A DNA stretch of 64,000 bases from Euzebyella marina (GTDB taxonomy: Bacteria; Bacteroidota; Bacteroidia; Flavobacteriales; Flavobacteriaceae): positions 2,046,001 through 2,110,000 of the forward strand of contig NZ_JACYFK010000001.1 in the NCBI RefSeq assembly GCF_014855515.1, in the 5' to 3' direction. Below the pieces are notes generated by a model. That model was not told where the DNA came from and did no database searches. It saw only the letters and a program-made list of their open reading frames with translations. The translations under genes and the position numbers were made by a program. Positions 1 through 9,641 of the stretch are shown here, piece by piece; position 1 is the stretch's first letter; the number at the start of each line of letters is the position of its first letter.

Positions 1-732
1 AAAGAAAGATTATCGGCAACTAAAGCAGGCGCTGTAATCTGGCAAGCCATGGAAGCTCACGGGGGATTACAGAACTGGTTCGGTAGTGGTGCATTATCCT
101 TTCGATTTAATTACCAACCTTTAGACGGAAAGGCGGGTAGGGATAGTTATCAAACTATTGATGTTTGGCGTAATCGTGCCCGGCACATAAGTGTCGTGGA
201 TAGCACCGACCAATTTGGTTGGACGGGCGAGAAAGCGTGGCTAAAGGCAAAAGATAGCACCTCATTCACTTTTGATACCAAGTTTTGGGCCCTGACCCCT
301 TTGTATTTAATGGGGCATCCTTTTGTAATCGATGGCGAAGGTGTTCAGTTAGAATTGCTTCCTCAGGTAGAATATCAGGGCAAGACCAATGATGTGGTCA
401 AAGTTACTTTTAAGGCCGGTACAGGCGATGCGCCCGACGACTACTATATTCTTCAGTTTGATGCTCAATCGCACTTGATAACGGCCACACGATATATTGT
501 TTCCTATCCGGAGTATTTCAAAGATGGAGGGCATAATCCTGAAAAGTTCATGGAGGTAGGCCAATTGACAAAGGTGGGAGGAGTTCTGCTTCCTACCAGT
601 TTAAAGACCTATTGGACCAAAGATGGCCAACCGGGTGAATACATTACCAAAATTGATATCACTGAAATCAGTTTCGAAAAGAACCTGCCAGAAAATTATT
701 TTGAAATGCCCAGGGAGGCAAAAGTACTTTGA
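1..732 (+). CDS. DUF6503-like secreted protein, 5'-truncated by window edge
   Basis: The reading frame is open from base 1, so the true start lies upstream and only the C-terminal part (about 243 residues) is visible. It opens with a stretch like 'A..W.AMEAHGGLQNW' and continues as a beta-rich chain with repeated strands ending FDAQSHLITATRY and PTSLKTYW. This pattern resembles the DUF6503 / LolA-like group of periplasmic proteins common in Flavobacteriaceae, for which I know no biochemical role. No transmembrane segment is seen in the visible part. It converges with ppgK with only 19 bases between the stop codons. The family call is from remembered sequence pattern and is moderate; the coding call is strong. 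Confidence 0.75.
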   Translation, partial: KERLSATKAGAVIWQAMEAHGGLQNWFGSGALSFRFNYQPLDGKAGRDSYQTIDVWRNRARHISVVDSTDQFGWTGEKAWLKAKDSTSFTFDTKFWALTPLYLMGHPFVIDGEGVQLELLPQVEYQGKTNDVVKVTFKAGTGDAPDDYYILQFDAQSHLITATRYIVSYPEYFKDGGHNPEKFMEVGQLTKVGGVLLPTSLKTYWTKDGQPGEYITKIDITEISFEKNLPENYFEMPREAKVL

Positions 733-751
733 TAGCCTAGTCTACCGGTAT

Positions 752-1486
752 TTAATGCATTGCGGCAGCGGCTGCACCTATGATGCCTGCATGGTTCTGT
801 AGCTCGGCAGGTATTACGGGAGTTTCTATTTTGATGTACTTTTTAAACTCGTCAAAATCTTTTGATGCTCCACCTCCTAATAGAATAAGGTCTGGTGCAA
901 CAATCAACTCCACATATTTCAAAAATTTATTGAAACGCTTACCCCACTTTTTATACGAAAGTCCTTCTCTGTCTTTCGCCGAACCAGCGGCCCAAGTTTC
1001 AATTTTCTTGTATTTTTTATAAGGTATTTGGCCCAATTCAAAATTGGGTATCAGCCTACCATCTAAAAATGCGCCACTACCAAGGCCTGTGCCTATGGTA
1101 ATCATGATCACCAAACCTTCCGCGCCTTTACCGATACCATAGGTCATGCACGCATAACCGGCAATATCGGCATCGTTGACCACGGTAAAATCAAGACCTG
1201 TTTTTTGTTCGAACAAGCTTTCTATGTTTACCCCAAGCCAACTAGGGTCAAGGTTTCCGGGTGATTTACAAACCCCCTTTTTAATAACGGTAGGAAATCC
1301 GCAACCGACTTTTCCTTTGTAATCGAAGTGTGCCACAATTTGGGCGATTACATCGGCCATGTCTTCTGGAGTACGTGAAGGAGGTGTAGGGATTCTGAAA
1401 CGCTCGGTTACAAGTTCACCGGATTCTATATTTACGATTCCGCCTTTGATTCCTGAACCGCCTACATCAATGCCAAGTACTTCCAT
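752..1486 (-). CDS. ppgK: Polyphosphate glucokinase (ROK family)
   Basis: A 244-residue ROK-family sugar kinase. The N-terminal phosphate-binding motif is GIDVGGSGIKGG (residues 5-16). The central NDADIAG carries the expected catalytic aspartate, and IGTGLGSGA forms the second phosphate loop. Near the C-terminus LILLGGGASKDF matches the adenosine-type motif. The short length and the FELGQIPYKKYKKIETWAAGSA segment, which lacks the CxCGxxGC zinc motif of longer ROK kinases, fit polyphosphate--glucose phosphotransferase. Members of that family make glucose 6-phosphate from polyphosphate or ATP in the cytosol. It follows the sulfatase on the same strand after 77 bases, so cotranscription is possible but not shown. 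Use of polyphosphate is family inference. Confidence 0.88.
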   Translation of the reverse strand: MEVLGIDVGGSGIKGGIVNIESGELVTERFRIPTPPSRTPEDMADVIAQIVAHFDYKGKVGCGFPTVIKKGVCKSPGNLDPSWLGVNIESLFEQKTGLDFTVVNDADIAGYACMTYGIGKGAEGLVIMITIGTGLGSGAFLDGRLIPNFELGQIPYKKYKKIETWAAGSAKDREGLSYKKWGKRFNKFLKYVELIVAPDLILLGGGASKDFDEFKKYIKIETPVIPAELQNHAGIIGAAAAAMH

Positions 1487-1563
1487 TATTTAGTTTTCTG
1501 GTTTTGGTTGGCAAAGTAACGAAATCTTTTGATAGAATGTATTCCATTTCGAGTAAAGCCAAG

Positions 1564-3045
1564 CTATTCAGGTTGAGAGTAGAGCCCTGTGTTTCCTTTT
1601 TCCCAAAGGGGCATCAGGCGTTGCACAAGCTTGGGATTTTGAGCTGCGACGTTTCTTCTTTCCTCAGAACTTTCGGTATGGTCGTACAGTTCTATTACAG
1701 GTTGCTCGTCGCTGAAAAATTTGGTGAGTCGATAATGAGGTGTTCGCATGCTTATGCCTCCTTTGAAATAGCTGTAAGCCACCTCAGGTTTTGACATAGG
1801 CTGGGAATTCAATAATGGAACAAGACTTTTTCCGTCTAGTTTAGATGAGGTTTCGATATTGGCCATTTCTAACAATGTCGGGTAAATATCGACACTTTCA
1901 ACTAGGGTGCTAATTTCTCTTTGCTGGTGGTCAATCAGTGGCGATTTTATGATTAAGGTGCTTTTAAGCGCATTATCAAAAAGGGTGTGTTTACCCCACA
2001 TGCGTTGGTCTCCCAAGTGCCAGCCGTGGTCGCCCCAAACGACAATGATGGTATTTTTATCAAGGCCGGTTTCTTTGAGGTGCTGCAAGAGTTTGCCAAC
2101 CTGTGCATCTATATAGCTAACGGCAGCTAGGTATGCATGCCTCAGTTTTTTGGCATAGTTGTCTGAAACGGATTTTTCAACAGTGGCTTTTTCATCGCCC
2201 AAGGCATATTGGTTGAACTCTCCATTCGAGTTAAGACTTTCTTTGCTAACGTTTTCTGGCAAATTAGGGTTGTCGGAAATTTTAATGCTATCCCTGTCAT
2301 ACAAATCCCAATACTTTTTTGGGGAATTAAAAGGTAGGTGCGGTTTAAAAAAACCGACCCCCATCAAGAAAGGTTTGTTTGATTCTTTAAGTTCTTTCAG
2401 TTTTGAAATTGCCAGTTGCGTAGTGAGGCCGTCGGGATATCCATTATCATCGGTATTCCCTGCTTCATAGGGCTTCACCTGCTTGTTAAGACTCTGTCGA
2501 TTTTCTCCGTTCGCATAGGCGAAAAAGGCATTCCAACCCGTTTTCCACTTGCCGGCATCGAATATCAGTTCGCTCCAACTGTGCGGAAGCTCTTTTTTTG
2601 CAGAAGGTTCTTCTTCGTAACCATATACCAATCCATCGGCAGAGTGGGCGATTTTTCCAATTCCGACGGTGTGATACCCAGACATCTTAAATTGATGGAT
2701 AAAACTCTCCGGTGTAGTACCTTTCGGCTTATTCGATAGTTCAACTTCTATAGCTCTATTGCTTAGGTGAATGGGTTTGTACGGCCTTCTTCCTGTTAGT
2801 ATGGCATGTCGCGATGCTCCGCATGTGGGCACTTGAACAAAATGATGGGTGAAAAGAGAACCAGCGCCAGCTAATGAATCGAGGTGCGGAGTGATAGCCT
2901 GCGAACCCTCATAGGCCCCGAGTTCATTTCGTAGATCATCAACGGCTATAAAAAGAATGTTGGGTCTACGTGGTTCTTTTTGGCCATAACTATTGATGGC
3001 AAAAAGAAATATCAAACAGAACAGGAATAGGGGCTTTTCTTGCAT
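1564..3045 (-). CDS. Secreted S1-family sulfatase (iduronate-2-sulfatase-like)
   Basis: A 493-residue protein with a hydrophobic N-terminal signal peptide ending near SYGQ (residues 1-22). The sulfatase core begins NILFIAVDDLR (residues 29-39), where the paired aspartates bind the metal. The maturation motif C75-G-A-S-R79 would be converted to formylglycine; alanine replaces the usual proline, which the C-x-(P/A)-x-R rule allows. GDHGWHLGDQ and a late GKHTLFDNALK segment supply further metal and substrate ligands typical of the family. The order of motifs and length suit the iduronate-2-sulfatase-like group that desulfates polysaccharides in marine Bacteroidota. The substrate cannot be told from sequence. 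A formylglycine-generating enzyme is not encoded here. Confidence 0.9.
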   Translation of the reverse strand: MQEKPLFLFCLIFLFAINSYGQKEPRRPNILFIAVDDLRNELGAYEGSQAITPHLDSLAGAGSLFTHHFVQVPTCGASRHAILTGRRPYKPIHLSNRAIEVELSNKPKGTTPESFIHQFKMSGYHTVGIGKIAHSADGLVYGYEEEPSAKKELPHSWSELIFDAGKWKTGWNAFFAYANGENRQSLNKQVKPYEAGNTDDNGYPDGLTTQLAISKLKELKESNKPFLMGVGFFKPHLPFNSPKKYWDLYDRDSIKISDNPNLPENVSKESLNSNGEFNQYALGDEKATVEKSVSDNYAKKLRHAYLAAVSYIDAQVGKLLQHLKETGLDKNTIIVVWGDHGWHLGDQRMWGKHTLFDNALKSTLIIKSPLIDHQQREISTLVESVDIYPTLLEMANIETSSKLDGKSLVPLLNSQPMSKPEVAYSYFKGGISMRTPHYRLTKFFSDEQPVIELYDHTESSEERRNVAAQNPKLVQRLMPLWEKGNTGLYSQPE

Positions 3046-3095
3046 GCAACTCGCTTTTGTTTCAAATTACAAAAGGTAGTTAAAAATGCTCTTAC

Positions 3096-3911
3096 CTACA
3101 CTAGGTCTCCGTTTTCTTTAAGAATATCAAAAATTAGTGTGTCCACTTCAGATACTTTTTCGCGGTCTTCATAGGTAAACCACTGCATTTCTTCAATCTC
3201 TGATGCTGGCGCCAAAACGCCCAAGTAAGTTGCCGAATAGCAAGTCATTCTGACCAAAATACCTGGTTTTTGTCCGTCGGCCTGAGCTTCAAAAATGCCA
3301 ACGAATTGCATACTAGGTAGTTCAATCTGTACGCTAAGTTCTTCCTCTATTTCTCGGAATAGGGTTTGGGCATCCGACTCACCTTTTTGGCGCTTGCCGC
3401 CTGGGAGGTAAAACTTTTTGCGGCCTTTGGTTCTAGTGACCAGAATTTTTCCGTCAACGATGTGTATCCATGCCAATTTGTCGATGATATTGGCCGTAGG
3501 TTCGATATAATAGTCAATGGAATTCAATGAGTGGTTGGGGTCTATTATATCTAAGATTTTATCGATAAGCTTGCCTTGCCAGGTCAAGGTGCCCAGTTTT
3601 TTGTTTCTTCCCAAGGCACTCGAAATGGTTTCATCGCGATTTCCAAATTTATACCCTCCGGGCTGCATCCATAAAGTATTTAAAAGATACTGCATGAGAA
3701 CATTGCCAAGCTGGTCGACCGAGATGGCAATTTTAAGGAGAAATTCGCCAACACCTTTAAATCCTTTTTTAAAAAGTGAATGGAGGATGCCGTAAACAAA
3801 CCCTAGTGGCCCGGTGATGACTATCAAAACAATAGCAATCAAAAAGAGCAGTGCCCCGATAAACGGGTTGACCTTTTTGTCGGTGGTATAGGTTCGTTTT
3901 TTTAAAATCAT
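3096..3911 (-). CDS. Membrane-anchored Nudix hydrolase with phage-like N-terminal domain
   Basis: A 271-residue protein with three parts. Residues 16-43 form a strong hydrophobic segment. Residues about 57-135 include FGNRDETISSALGR and LLDIIDP.HSLNSID-type spacing, resembling a small domain I know from phage-associated hypothetical proteins. The C-terminal half is a Nudix domain with the box G172-x5-E178-x7-R186-E-I-E-E-E-L, glycine near its end replaced by serine. Nudix enzymes cleave nucleoside diphosphate derivatives; the substrate here is unknown. It starts 8 bases downstream of ftsE on the same strand, suggesting one transcript. The Nudix call is firm; the phage-like call is from pattern memory and needs a profile search. 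Confidence 0.82.
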   Translation of the reverse strand: MILKKRTYTTDKKVNPFIGALLFLIAIVLIVITGPLGFVYGILHSLFKKGFKGVGEFLLKIAISVDQLGNVLMQYLLNTLWMQPGGYKFGNRDETISSALGRNKKLGTLTWQGKLIDKILDIIDPNHSLNSIDYYIEPTANIIDKLAWIHIVDGKILVTRTKGRKKFYLPGGKRQKGESDAQTLFREIEEELSVQIELPSMQFVGIFEAQADGQKPGILVRMTCYSATYLGVLAPASEIEEMQWFTYEDREKVSEVDTLIFDILKENGDLV

Positions 3912-3919
3912 GGTTAGAA

Positions 3920-4603
3920 CTAGACGGCTCGCTGAACTACTTCAAAAATTTTGTTGCCGTCACATTTTAAGGTCTTTGAGGGGTACTTTAAAATTAGAGC
4001 GTAATCATGGGTGGCCATCAATATCGAACGGCCCGATTTGTGAATTTCTTGAAGCACTTTCATAACCTCGACACTGGTTTGTGGGTCTAGGTTGCCGGTG
4101 GGCTCATCGGCTAAAATAAGTTCTGGGTCATTTAGAAGGGCTCTTGCAATGGCTACCCGTTGCTGCTCGCCCCCTGATAGTTCATGTGGAAATTTAAACC
4201 CTTTGGTTTTCATCCCTACTTTATCCAACACCTGTTCAATTTTTTGCTGTATTTGGGGTTTGTCCTTCCACCCAGTAGCCTTTAATACAAAATAAAGATT
4301 GTTGTTGATGTTTCGGTCGGGCAACAGCTTGAAGTCTTGAAACACGATACCAATTTTTCTTCTTAGGTACGGAATGTCTTTTTCCCTCAATTTCTTCAAG
4401 TTGAAGCCAACAATGCTTCCAGTGCCCTTTTGTAAGGGCAGGTCGCCGTACAAGGTTTTCATAAAGCTGCTTTTGCCGCTACCTGTCTTACCTATCAAAT
4501 AAACGAATTCGCCTTTTTGAACATCAAGGTTTACTTCGCTGAGTACTAGGCTGTCTTTCTGAAAAATGGAAGCCTCTTTAAGCTCTAAAATGGTTTCTGA
4601 CAT
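3920..4603 (-). CDS. ftsE: Cell-division ABC ATPase FtsE
   Basis: A 227-residue single ABC ATPase domain. Walker A is GKTGSGKSS (about residues 38-46), the signature is LSGGEQQR, and Walker B is [12 protein letters not shown] followed by ATHDYALI with the switch histidine. ETGNLDP-type Walker B and the segment [15 protein letters not shown] are characteristic of the FtsE/LolD group. FtsE works with the membrane protein FtsX to transmit ATP hydrolysis to cell-wall hydrolases at division. ftsX is not next to it in this window, which is usual in Flavobacteriaceae. LolD is the nearest alternative; the [10 protein letters not shown] segment favours FtsE. It is divergent from the TPR gene across 180 bases. 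Confidence 0.82.
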   Translation of the reverse strand: MSETILELKEASIFQKDSLVLSEVNLDVQKGEFVYLIGKTGSGKSSFMKTLYGDLPLQKGTGSIVGFNLKKLREKDIPYLRRKIGIVFQDFKLLPDRNINNNLYFVLKATGWKDKPQIQQKIEQVLDKVGMKTKGFKFPHELSGGEQQRVAIARALLNDPELILADEPTGNLDPQTSVEVMKVLQEIHKSGRSILMATHDYALILKYPSKTLKCDGNKIFEVVQRAV

Positions 4604-4718
4604 AACAGGGGCAAGTAATTTAAGCGCTAATTTTGTTGATATAAAAGTAATAAGTTCAAGGCGAAACCGATAGGCAGTCTAGCAAAAAACTTTTTCTTTT
4701 GTTAGGTATTATTTAATA

Positions 4719-4748
4719 GTCGAAATATACTTTGGTACAATATTCGAC
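4719..4748 (+). promoter_or_regulatory. Inverted repeat around a candidate -7 element upstream of the TPR gene
   Basis: GTCGAA (4719-4724) and TTCGAC (4743-4748) form a 6-18-6 inverted repeat. Between them TATACTTTG (4726-4734) resembles the Bacteroidota -7 box TAnnTTTG with one extra base. TTG at 4699-4701 is upstream at slightly long spacing. The ATG of the TPR gene lies 36 bases after the repeat. This would suit a repressor site over a promoter, but the match is imperfect. Confidence 0.3.
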
Positions 4749-4783
4749 GTTATTAAAATTAATAATAAGGTTAGTAGAACACT

Positions 4784-7700
4784 ATGCTGAAAAAAATCAC
4801 CGCTATGGTTCCCATACTTATGGGAACGGTCGCTATGGGGTTATCCCAAGAGACTAAAATCTATACACACGATCAAAAAGAATATCAAGACGCCTTAGCG
4901 CTTTACCACAATGAGCAGTATCAAGCTGCTCAATCTATTTTTTCAAAGGTCAAGGATAACACCAAAGATTTAGAGACGAAGGCCAATAGTGCCTATTATG
5001 AGGCAAATGCAGCTGTGCGTTTGAATCAGTTGGGTGCCGACCGTTTAATGGAAGATTTTGTAGAGAACTACCCCACTTCGACCAAACGAAATTCTGCTTT
5101 TGCCGATGTGGCCGAATACTATTTTGAGACTGGTAAGTACCCCTATGCCCTTAAATGGTACAACAAGGTAGATCAAGGGGCTCTATCCAGAAAGGAAATG
5201 GACAAGTTCAATTTTAATTATGGGTATTCTTTATTCTCTTCGGGCAAGCAAAAAGAAGCCCAGCGTTATCTGCAAAAGGTAGAGAATTCGCAAGTTTATG
5301 GTTCTCAGGCTAAGTATTATCAGGGCTATATCGCCTATCAGCAAGATGATTATGAAACGGCCAATCAGCGTTTTGATGAAATTAAGGATCCTGAAATTCT
5401 AGAAGAAAAGATGGATTACTATCAAGCAGATATGAATTTCAAGCTGGGCAAGTTCGAAGATGCCATCGCATTGGCCAAACGACAAATGGCCAAAGGAGAC
5501 CGTAGGGAGAAATCGGAACTGAGCAAAATCATCGGTGAGAGTTACTTTAACTTGGGTCAATATGCCAATGCCATTCCATATCTAGAAGATTACCAAGGCA
5601 AGGGAGGTAAATGGAGCAATACGGACTACTACCTATTAGGATATTCTTATTACAAGCAAGGTGATTATGCCAATGCCGTTCAACAGTTCAACAAGATAAT
5701 CGATGGCACCAATAGCGTATCGCAAAATGCATACTACCACCTAGCGGAATGCTATTTAAAACTTGATAAAAAACAGGAAGCGTTAAACGCCTTTAGAAAT
5801 GCCTCTCAGATGAATTTTTCGCAAGAAATTCAAAAAGACGCCAACCTTAACTACGCGCGTTTGAGCTATGAAATAGGCAATGCTTACGAACCAGTGCCCA
5901 AGGTGATTACGGACTATTTGTCTAAATACACCAATGACAGCCATACCGAAGAGATGCAAAATCTTCTGGTAGACTCTTACATTACTTCAAAAAACTTTGA
6001 AGGGGCGATGGAATTGTTGGAAAAAAACAGAAACTATGCCAGTAAAGAAACCTATCAAAAGGTGGCATATTATAGAGGGATAGAACTTTTCATGAATGAC
6101 GAGTACGCGGCTGCCGCCGATAATTTTAAGAAGTCGTTGGATAATGCTGAAAACTCTTTATTTAAAGCCCGTGCCAGTTATTGGAAGGCCGAATCTGAGT
6201 ATTTGATGAATAATTTTGATGCCGCTCTGACAGATTATTTGAGTTTTAAACAAAATCCTTCTTCGAGTTCAACCGAAATGTCAAAAGACCTTAGCTATAA
6301 CTTGGCTTACACCTACTTTAAGTTGAAAGACTATACCAATGCTATCAGCAACTTTAGTGATTTTACGAGTTCTGGAACCAATGACACTCAGAAACTTTAT
6401 GATGGTTATTTACGCTTAGGAGATAGCTATTTTGTAACCAGTAAGTATTGGCCGGCCATTGAAACATATAACAAGGCACTGGCTTTGACCGGTCCTGAAA
6501 AAGACTATGCCGCTTACCAAAAGGCTATCAGCTATGGTTTTGTCGATAGAAGAGATTCAAAAATTGAAGAATTAAGGTCTTTTGTTTCTAAATATTCCCG
6601 TTCTACTCTTAAAGATGATGCTCTTTTTGAGTTGGCCAACACTTTAGTGTCTGCCGGGCAAGAGCAGCAGGGGTTACAGACCTATGATAGAATGATCAAT
6701 GAATTTAAAGGCAGTTCTTTGGTGCCCCAGGCGATGATGAGACAAGGGTTGGTTCATTACAACGCCAGTAGAAATGAACAGGCACTTAGCAAATTCAAAA
6801 CGGTCGTACATAACTTCCCCAATACCCAAGAGGCTATTCAGGCCGTATCTACCGCAAAATTGATTTACGTTGATATGGGCCGTGTCGATGAATATGCTGA
6901 GTGGGTCAAAGGGGTAGATTTTGTTGAGGTGACCGATACCGAACTTGACAATGCTACTTTTGAGTCTGCCGACAAACAAAACATGGAAGGCAAGAAGGAT
7001 GCCGCCATGAGAGGTTACGAAAAGTATATTCAACAATTTCCTAATGGTCTAAATTCGGTAAAGGCCAATTTTAACTTAGCGCAGTTGTATTTTGCTAAAG
7101 GAGATAAAGAAAAGGCCCTGCCATATTACAAGTTCGTAGCCGATAAAGCGGGTAGTGAGTATGCCGAGCAATCATTGACAAGGGTTTGCGAAATATATAT
7201 TGGCAAAGATGACTATACTTCGGCCCTGCCATATCTTGAAAGATTAGAGGCTCAAGCAGATATTCAACAGAATAGAACTTTTGCCCAATCGAACCTGATG
7301 AAGGGGTATTATGGTCAAAAGAATTATGACCGCACCTTGGCCTATGCCGAGAAGGTGCTCGCCACTTCAAACATTGACAATCGTATTAAGAGTGATGCCC
7401 ATATCATGATTGCCAGATCGGCAATCGCCACAGGAAATGAGGCCAAAGCCAAGTCGGCCTATGCTACTGTATTAAAAATTGCTACTGGGGCGACCGCAGC
7501 TGAAGCTCTTTTTTACGATGCTTACTTTAAGAACCAAGAGCAAGACTTTGAGTCATCGAACATCTCTGTTCAGAAGTTGGCCAAAGACTACTCAAGCTAT
7601 AAAGAGTGGGGCGGTAAAGGCCTAGTGATTATGGCGAAGAACTTCTACGCTCTGGGCGATGCCTATCAAGCTACCTATATTTTAGACAGTGTAATATCGA

Positions 7701-7807
7701 ATTTCAGTCAGTTTCCGGAAGTGGTTGCAGAGGCCAAGGGCGAACTGTCGATAATCAAAGCCAAAGAAGCGCAAAGTAATTCTTCGGTTAGAACCGATGG
7801 CCAATAA
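4784..7807 (+). CDS. Exported tetratricopeptide-repeat protein, 1007 residues
   Basis: Starts with a signal peptide (MLKKITAMVPILMGTVAMGLSQ). The rest is a long solenoid of TPR units with the usual spacing of A/G/Y residues, for example LALYHNEQYQAAQSIFSKV, YYLLGYSYYKQGDYANAVQQF and LRLGDSYFVTSKYWPAIETYNKAL. About 20 or more repeats fill the length. TPR solenoids are protein-binding scaffolds; with a signal peptide it should sit in the periplasm or at the outer membrane. The next gene, an outer-membrane barrel, begins just past or within its stop, so the two products probably act together. I cannot assign a named complex. The annotation 'tetratricopeptide repeat protein' is safe; any role in envelope assembly is inference from the pairing. 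Confidence 0.88.
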   Translation: MLKKITAMVPILMGTVAMGLSQETKIYTHDQKEYQDALALYHNEQYQAAQSIFSKVKDNTKDLETKANSAYYEANAAVRLNQLGADRLMEDFVENYPTSTKRNSAFADVAEYYFETGKYPYALKWYNKVDQGALSRKEMDKFNFNYGYSLFSSGKQKEAQRYLQKVENSQVYGSQAKYYQGYIAYQQDDYETANQRFDEIKDPEILEEKMDYYQADMNFKLGKFEDAIALAKRQMAKGDRREKSELSKIIGESYFNLGQYANAIPYLEDYQGKGGKWSNTDYYLLGYSYYKQGDYANAVQQFNKIIDGTNSVSQNAYYHLAECYLKLDKKQEALNAFRNASQMNFSQEIQKDANLNYARLSYEIGNAYEPVPKVITDYLSKYTNDSHTEEMQNLLVDSYITSKNFEGAMELLEKNRNYASKETYQKVAYYRGIELFMNDEYAAAADNFKKSLDNAENSLFKARASYWKAESEYLMNNFDAALTDYLSFKQNPSSSSTEMSKDLSYNLAYTYFKLKDYTNAISNFSDFTSSGTNDTQKLYDGYLRLGDSYFVTSKYWPAIETYNKALALTGPEKDYAAYQKAISYGFVDRRDSKIEELRSFVSKYSRSTLKDDALFELANTLVSAGQEQQGLQTYDRMINEFKGSSLVPQAMMRQGLVHYNASRNEQALSKFKTVVHNFPNTQEAIQAVSTAKLIYVDMGRVDEYAEWVKGVDFVEVTDTELDNATFESADKQNMEGKKDAAMRGYEKYIQQFPNGLNSVKANFNLAQLYFAKGDKEKALPYYKFVADKAGSEYAEQSLTRVCEIYIGKDDYTSALPYLERLEAQADIQQNRTFAQSNLMKGYYGQKNYDRTLAYAEKVLATSNIDNRIKSDAHIMIARSAIATGNEAKAKSAYATVLKIATGATAAEALFYDAYFKNQEQDFESSNISVQKLAKDYSSYKEWGGKGLVIMAKNFYALGDAYQATYILDSVISNFSQFPEVVAEAKGELSIIKAKEAQSNSSVRTDGQ

Positions 7808-7865
7808 AATGAATTGTTTGATCGAAAGAATTTTCGGGAACATGAAAACTGAGAAAAGAACATTA

Positions 7866-9641
7866 ATGAAAGAATTTAGAATGTATAAAAAGATTTGCCT
7901 TTTGGGGGCAATGGTTTTCGGCTGCGGCCAATTCGCCTTCGCGCAGGAAGATGAAAATGAAGATGATGATATCGGAACGGAAACAGTTACTGTTACTAAA
8001 GCGTATACCCCAACGATTAACGACGCCTTCAAAATCAAATCGACACCTAATTTGAACGATTCGATTGTTCTTCAGAAAAAGAAAATAGAATACAATATAT
8101 TTTCGGTACCGGTAGCTTCGACTTTTACGCCTGCTAAAGGAAAAGCATCGGCAGTACAGAAAACACCCCCTCCCGTATTGTATAATTCGTATGCTTCAGC
8201 TGGAGGAGGTAATCCTGCAAACGTAATGGCAAAGTTTTATACCAGTCGCACTATTGATCGCGAATCCGGATACACTATCGGGTTGGACCATAACTCTTCT
8301 AGAGGTGATATTGATGGTGTGGCTTTGGATAATGTTTTTTCCAACACCAAACTAGATGCTTCCTACGTAAAAAGAGACAGAGATTATGATTGGGGTGTCG
8401 ACGTTGATGCGCAGCATCAACTATACAATTGGTACGGAATCGAAAACGGAGCTTTTACAGAAGCTATAGTCAATTCGATAGATGAGAGGCAAAACTATTA
8501 TATGGCCGGGGTGTCAGGGCAAATTAGCGCTGAAGACTCTTATTTTGAAAATGCGAAATTACAGTACCGCCGTTTTTGGGATGCCGTTAAATCAGGTGAG
8601 AACCGAGCTGTCTTCAACACAGGTTTTGCTTTTCCAGTTGCCGATGAGGTGTTGGCCATAAAAGCCAATGTCGATTTTGTAAACGGTAAATTTGAAAACT
8701 CAAGCCTGAACAATGCAGATAGCCAGCCTGGTATCGATTATAGTAATCTTCAGGTAGGTATTAGTCCGAACTTGAGAATGCTCGGGGATGATTTTGCTCT
8801 CAATTTAGGGGTGAACTTGGTATACGGCCTAGATTTGGAAAATAGCGATAGTAATTTTTACATTTATCCAGCAGTGACTGCTTCCTATAACTTAATGGAT
8901 GAGCTAGCCATCGTTTACGGTGGTGTACAAGGTGGGCTTGTTCAAAATTCTTATTACGGCTATGTAGAGGAAAACCCATATGTGTCACCAACTTTGAGTA
9001 TACAACCTACCGATAAACAATATGATGGTTATGTGGGTCTGAAGGGGCAATTGCTTCCTAATCTGAGTTACAACGTAAAGGCGTCGTACACGGCTGAAAA
9101 TAGAAAACCGTTGTTCAAGCTGAATCCGCAGAACACTACAAGAGATGACGAGAAAGGTTATTTCTACGGAAATTCTTTTGAAGTTTTTTATGACGATTTA
9201 AAAACTATTGGGGTATTCGGAGAATTGAATGTTGATGTCAATCGTAATTTCACTTTAGGGGTAAACGCTCAATATTTCAATTACAGTACAGAAACCGATA
9301 ACCCCGCCTGGAACCTGCCAGAATTGACAGGGTCTTTGTTTATGGACTATCAGATAGGCGAAAAATGGTATGCCGGTGCGAACCTATTCTATGTGGGTAG
9401 TCGAGAAGATTTAGCATCGATAGCGAATGCTTCAGGTCTGCCATCTACTTTTGACTTTGAAATTGTAGAGCTTGACTCTTATTTCGATGCTAATGCTCAT
9501 ATAGGTTACCGATGGAACGATCAGCTTTCGTTTTTTCTTAAGGCAGCGAATATTGCGAACAATAACTATTTGAGATGGGCCAACTATCCGGTGCAAGGGT
9601 TGCAAATTTTGGCAGGAGCCACCTACAAGTTCGATTTTTAA
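7866..9641 (+). CDS. Outer-membrane beta-barrel protein (TonB-dependent-receptor-like), partner of TPR protein
   Basis: I chose the ATG at 7866 because it gives a normal signal peptide, MKEFRMYKKICLLGAMVFGCGQFAFAQ. The frame stays open back to 7797, which would overlap the TPR stop, so the exact start is uncertain. After an acidic stretch the mature chain carries TETVTVTKAYTPTINDAFKIK, a short plug-like or TonB-box-like N-terminus. It then has alternating amphipathic strands with many aromatic ends and finishes GATYKFDF, a typical barrel C-terminus ending in phenylalanine. No full plug domain is seen, so it is smaller than a substrate-importing TonB receptor. Close linkage to the TPR gene suggests a conserved outer-membrane pair of unknown role. 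Confidence 0.8.
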   Translation: MKEFRMYKKICLLGAMVFGCGQFAFAQEDENEDDDIGTETVTVTKAYTPTINDAFKIKSTPNLNDSIVLQKKKIEYNIFSVPVASTFTPAKGKASAVQKTPPPVLYNSYASAGGGNPANVMAKFYTSRTIDRESGYTIGLDHNSSRGDIDGVALDNVFSNTKLDASYVKRDRDYDWGVDVDAQHQLYNWYGIENGAFTEAIVNSIDERQNYYMAGVSGQISAEDSYFENAKLQYRRFWDAVKSGENRAVFNTGFAFPVADEVLAIKANVDFVNGKFENSSLNNADSQPGIDYSNLQVGISPNLRMLGDDFALNLGVNLVYGLDLENSDSNFYIYPAVTASYNLMDELAIVYGGVQGGLVQNSYYGYVEENPYVSPTLSIQPTDKQYDGYVGLKGQLLPNLSYNVKASYTAENRKPLFKLNPQNTTRDDEKGYFYGNSFEVFYDDLKTIGVFGELNVDVNRNFTLGVNAQYFNYSTETDNPAWNLPELTGSLFMDYQIGEKWYAGANLFYVGSREDLASIANASGLPSTFDFEIVELDSYFDANAHIGYRWNDQLSFFLKAANIANNNYLRWANYPVQGLQILAGATYKFDF

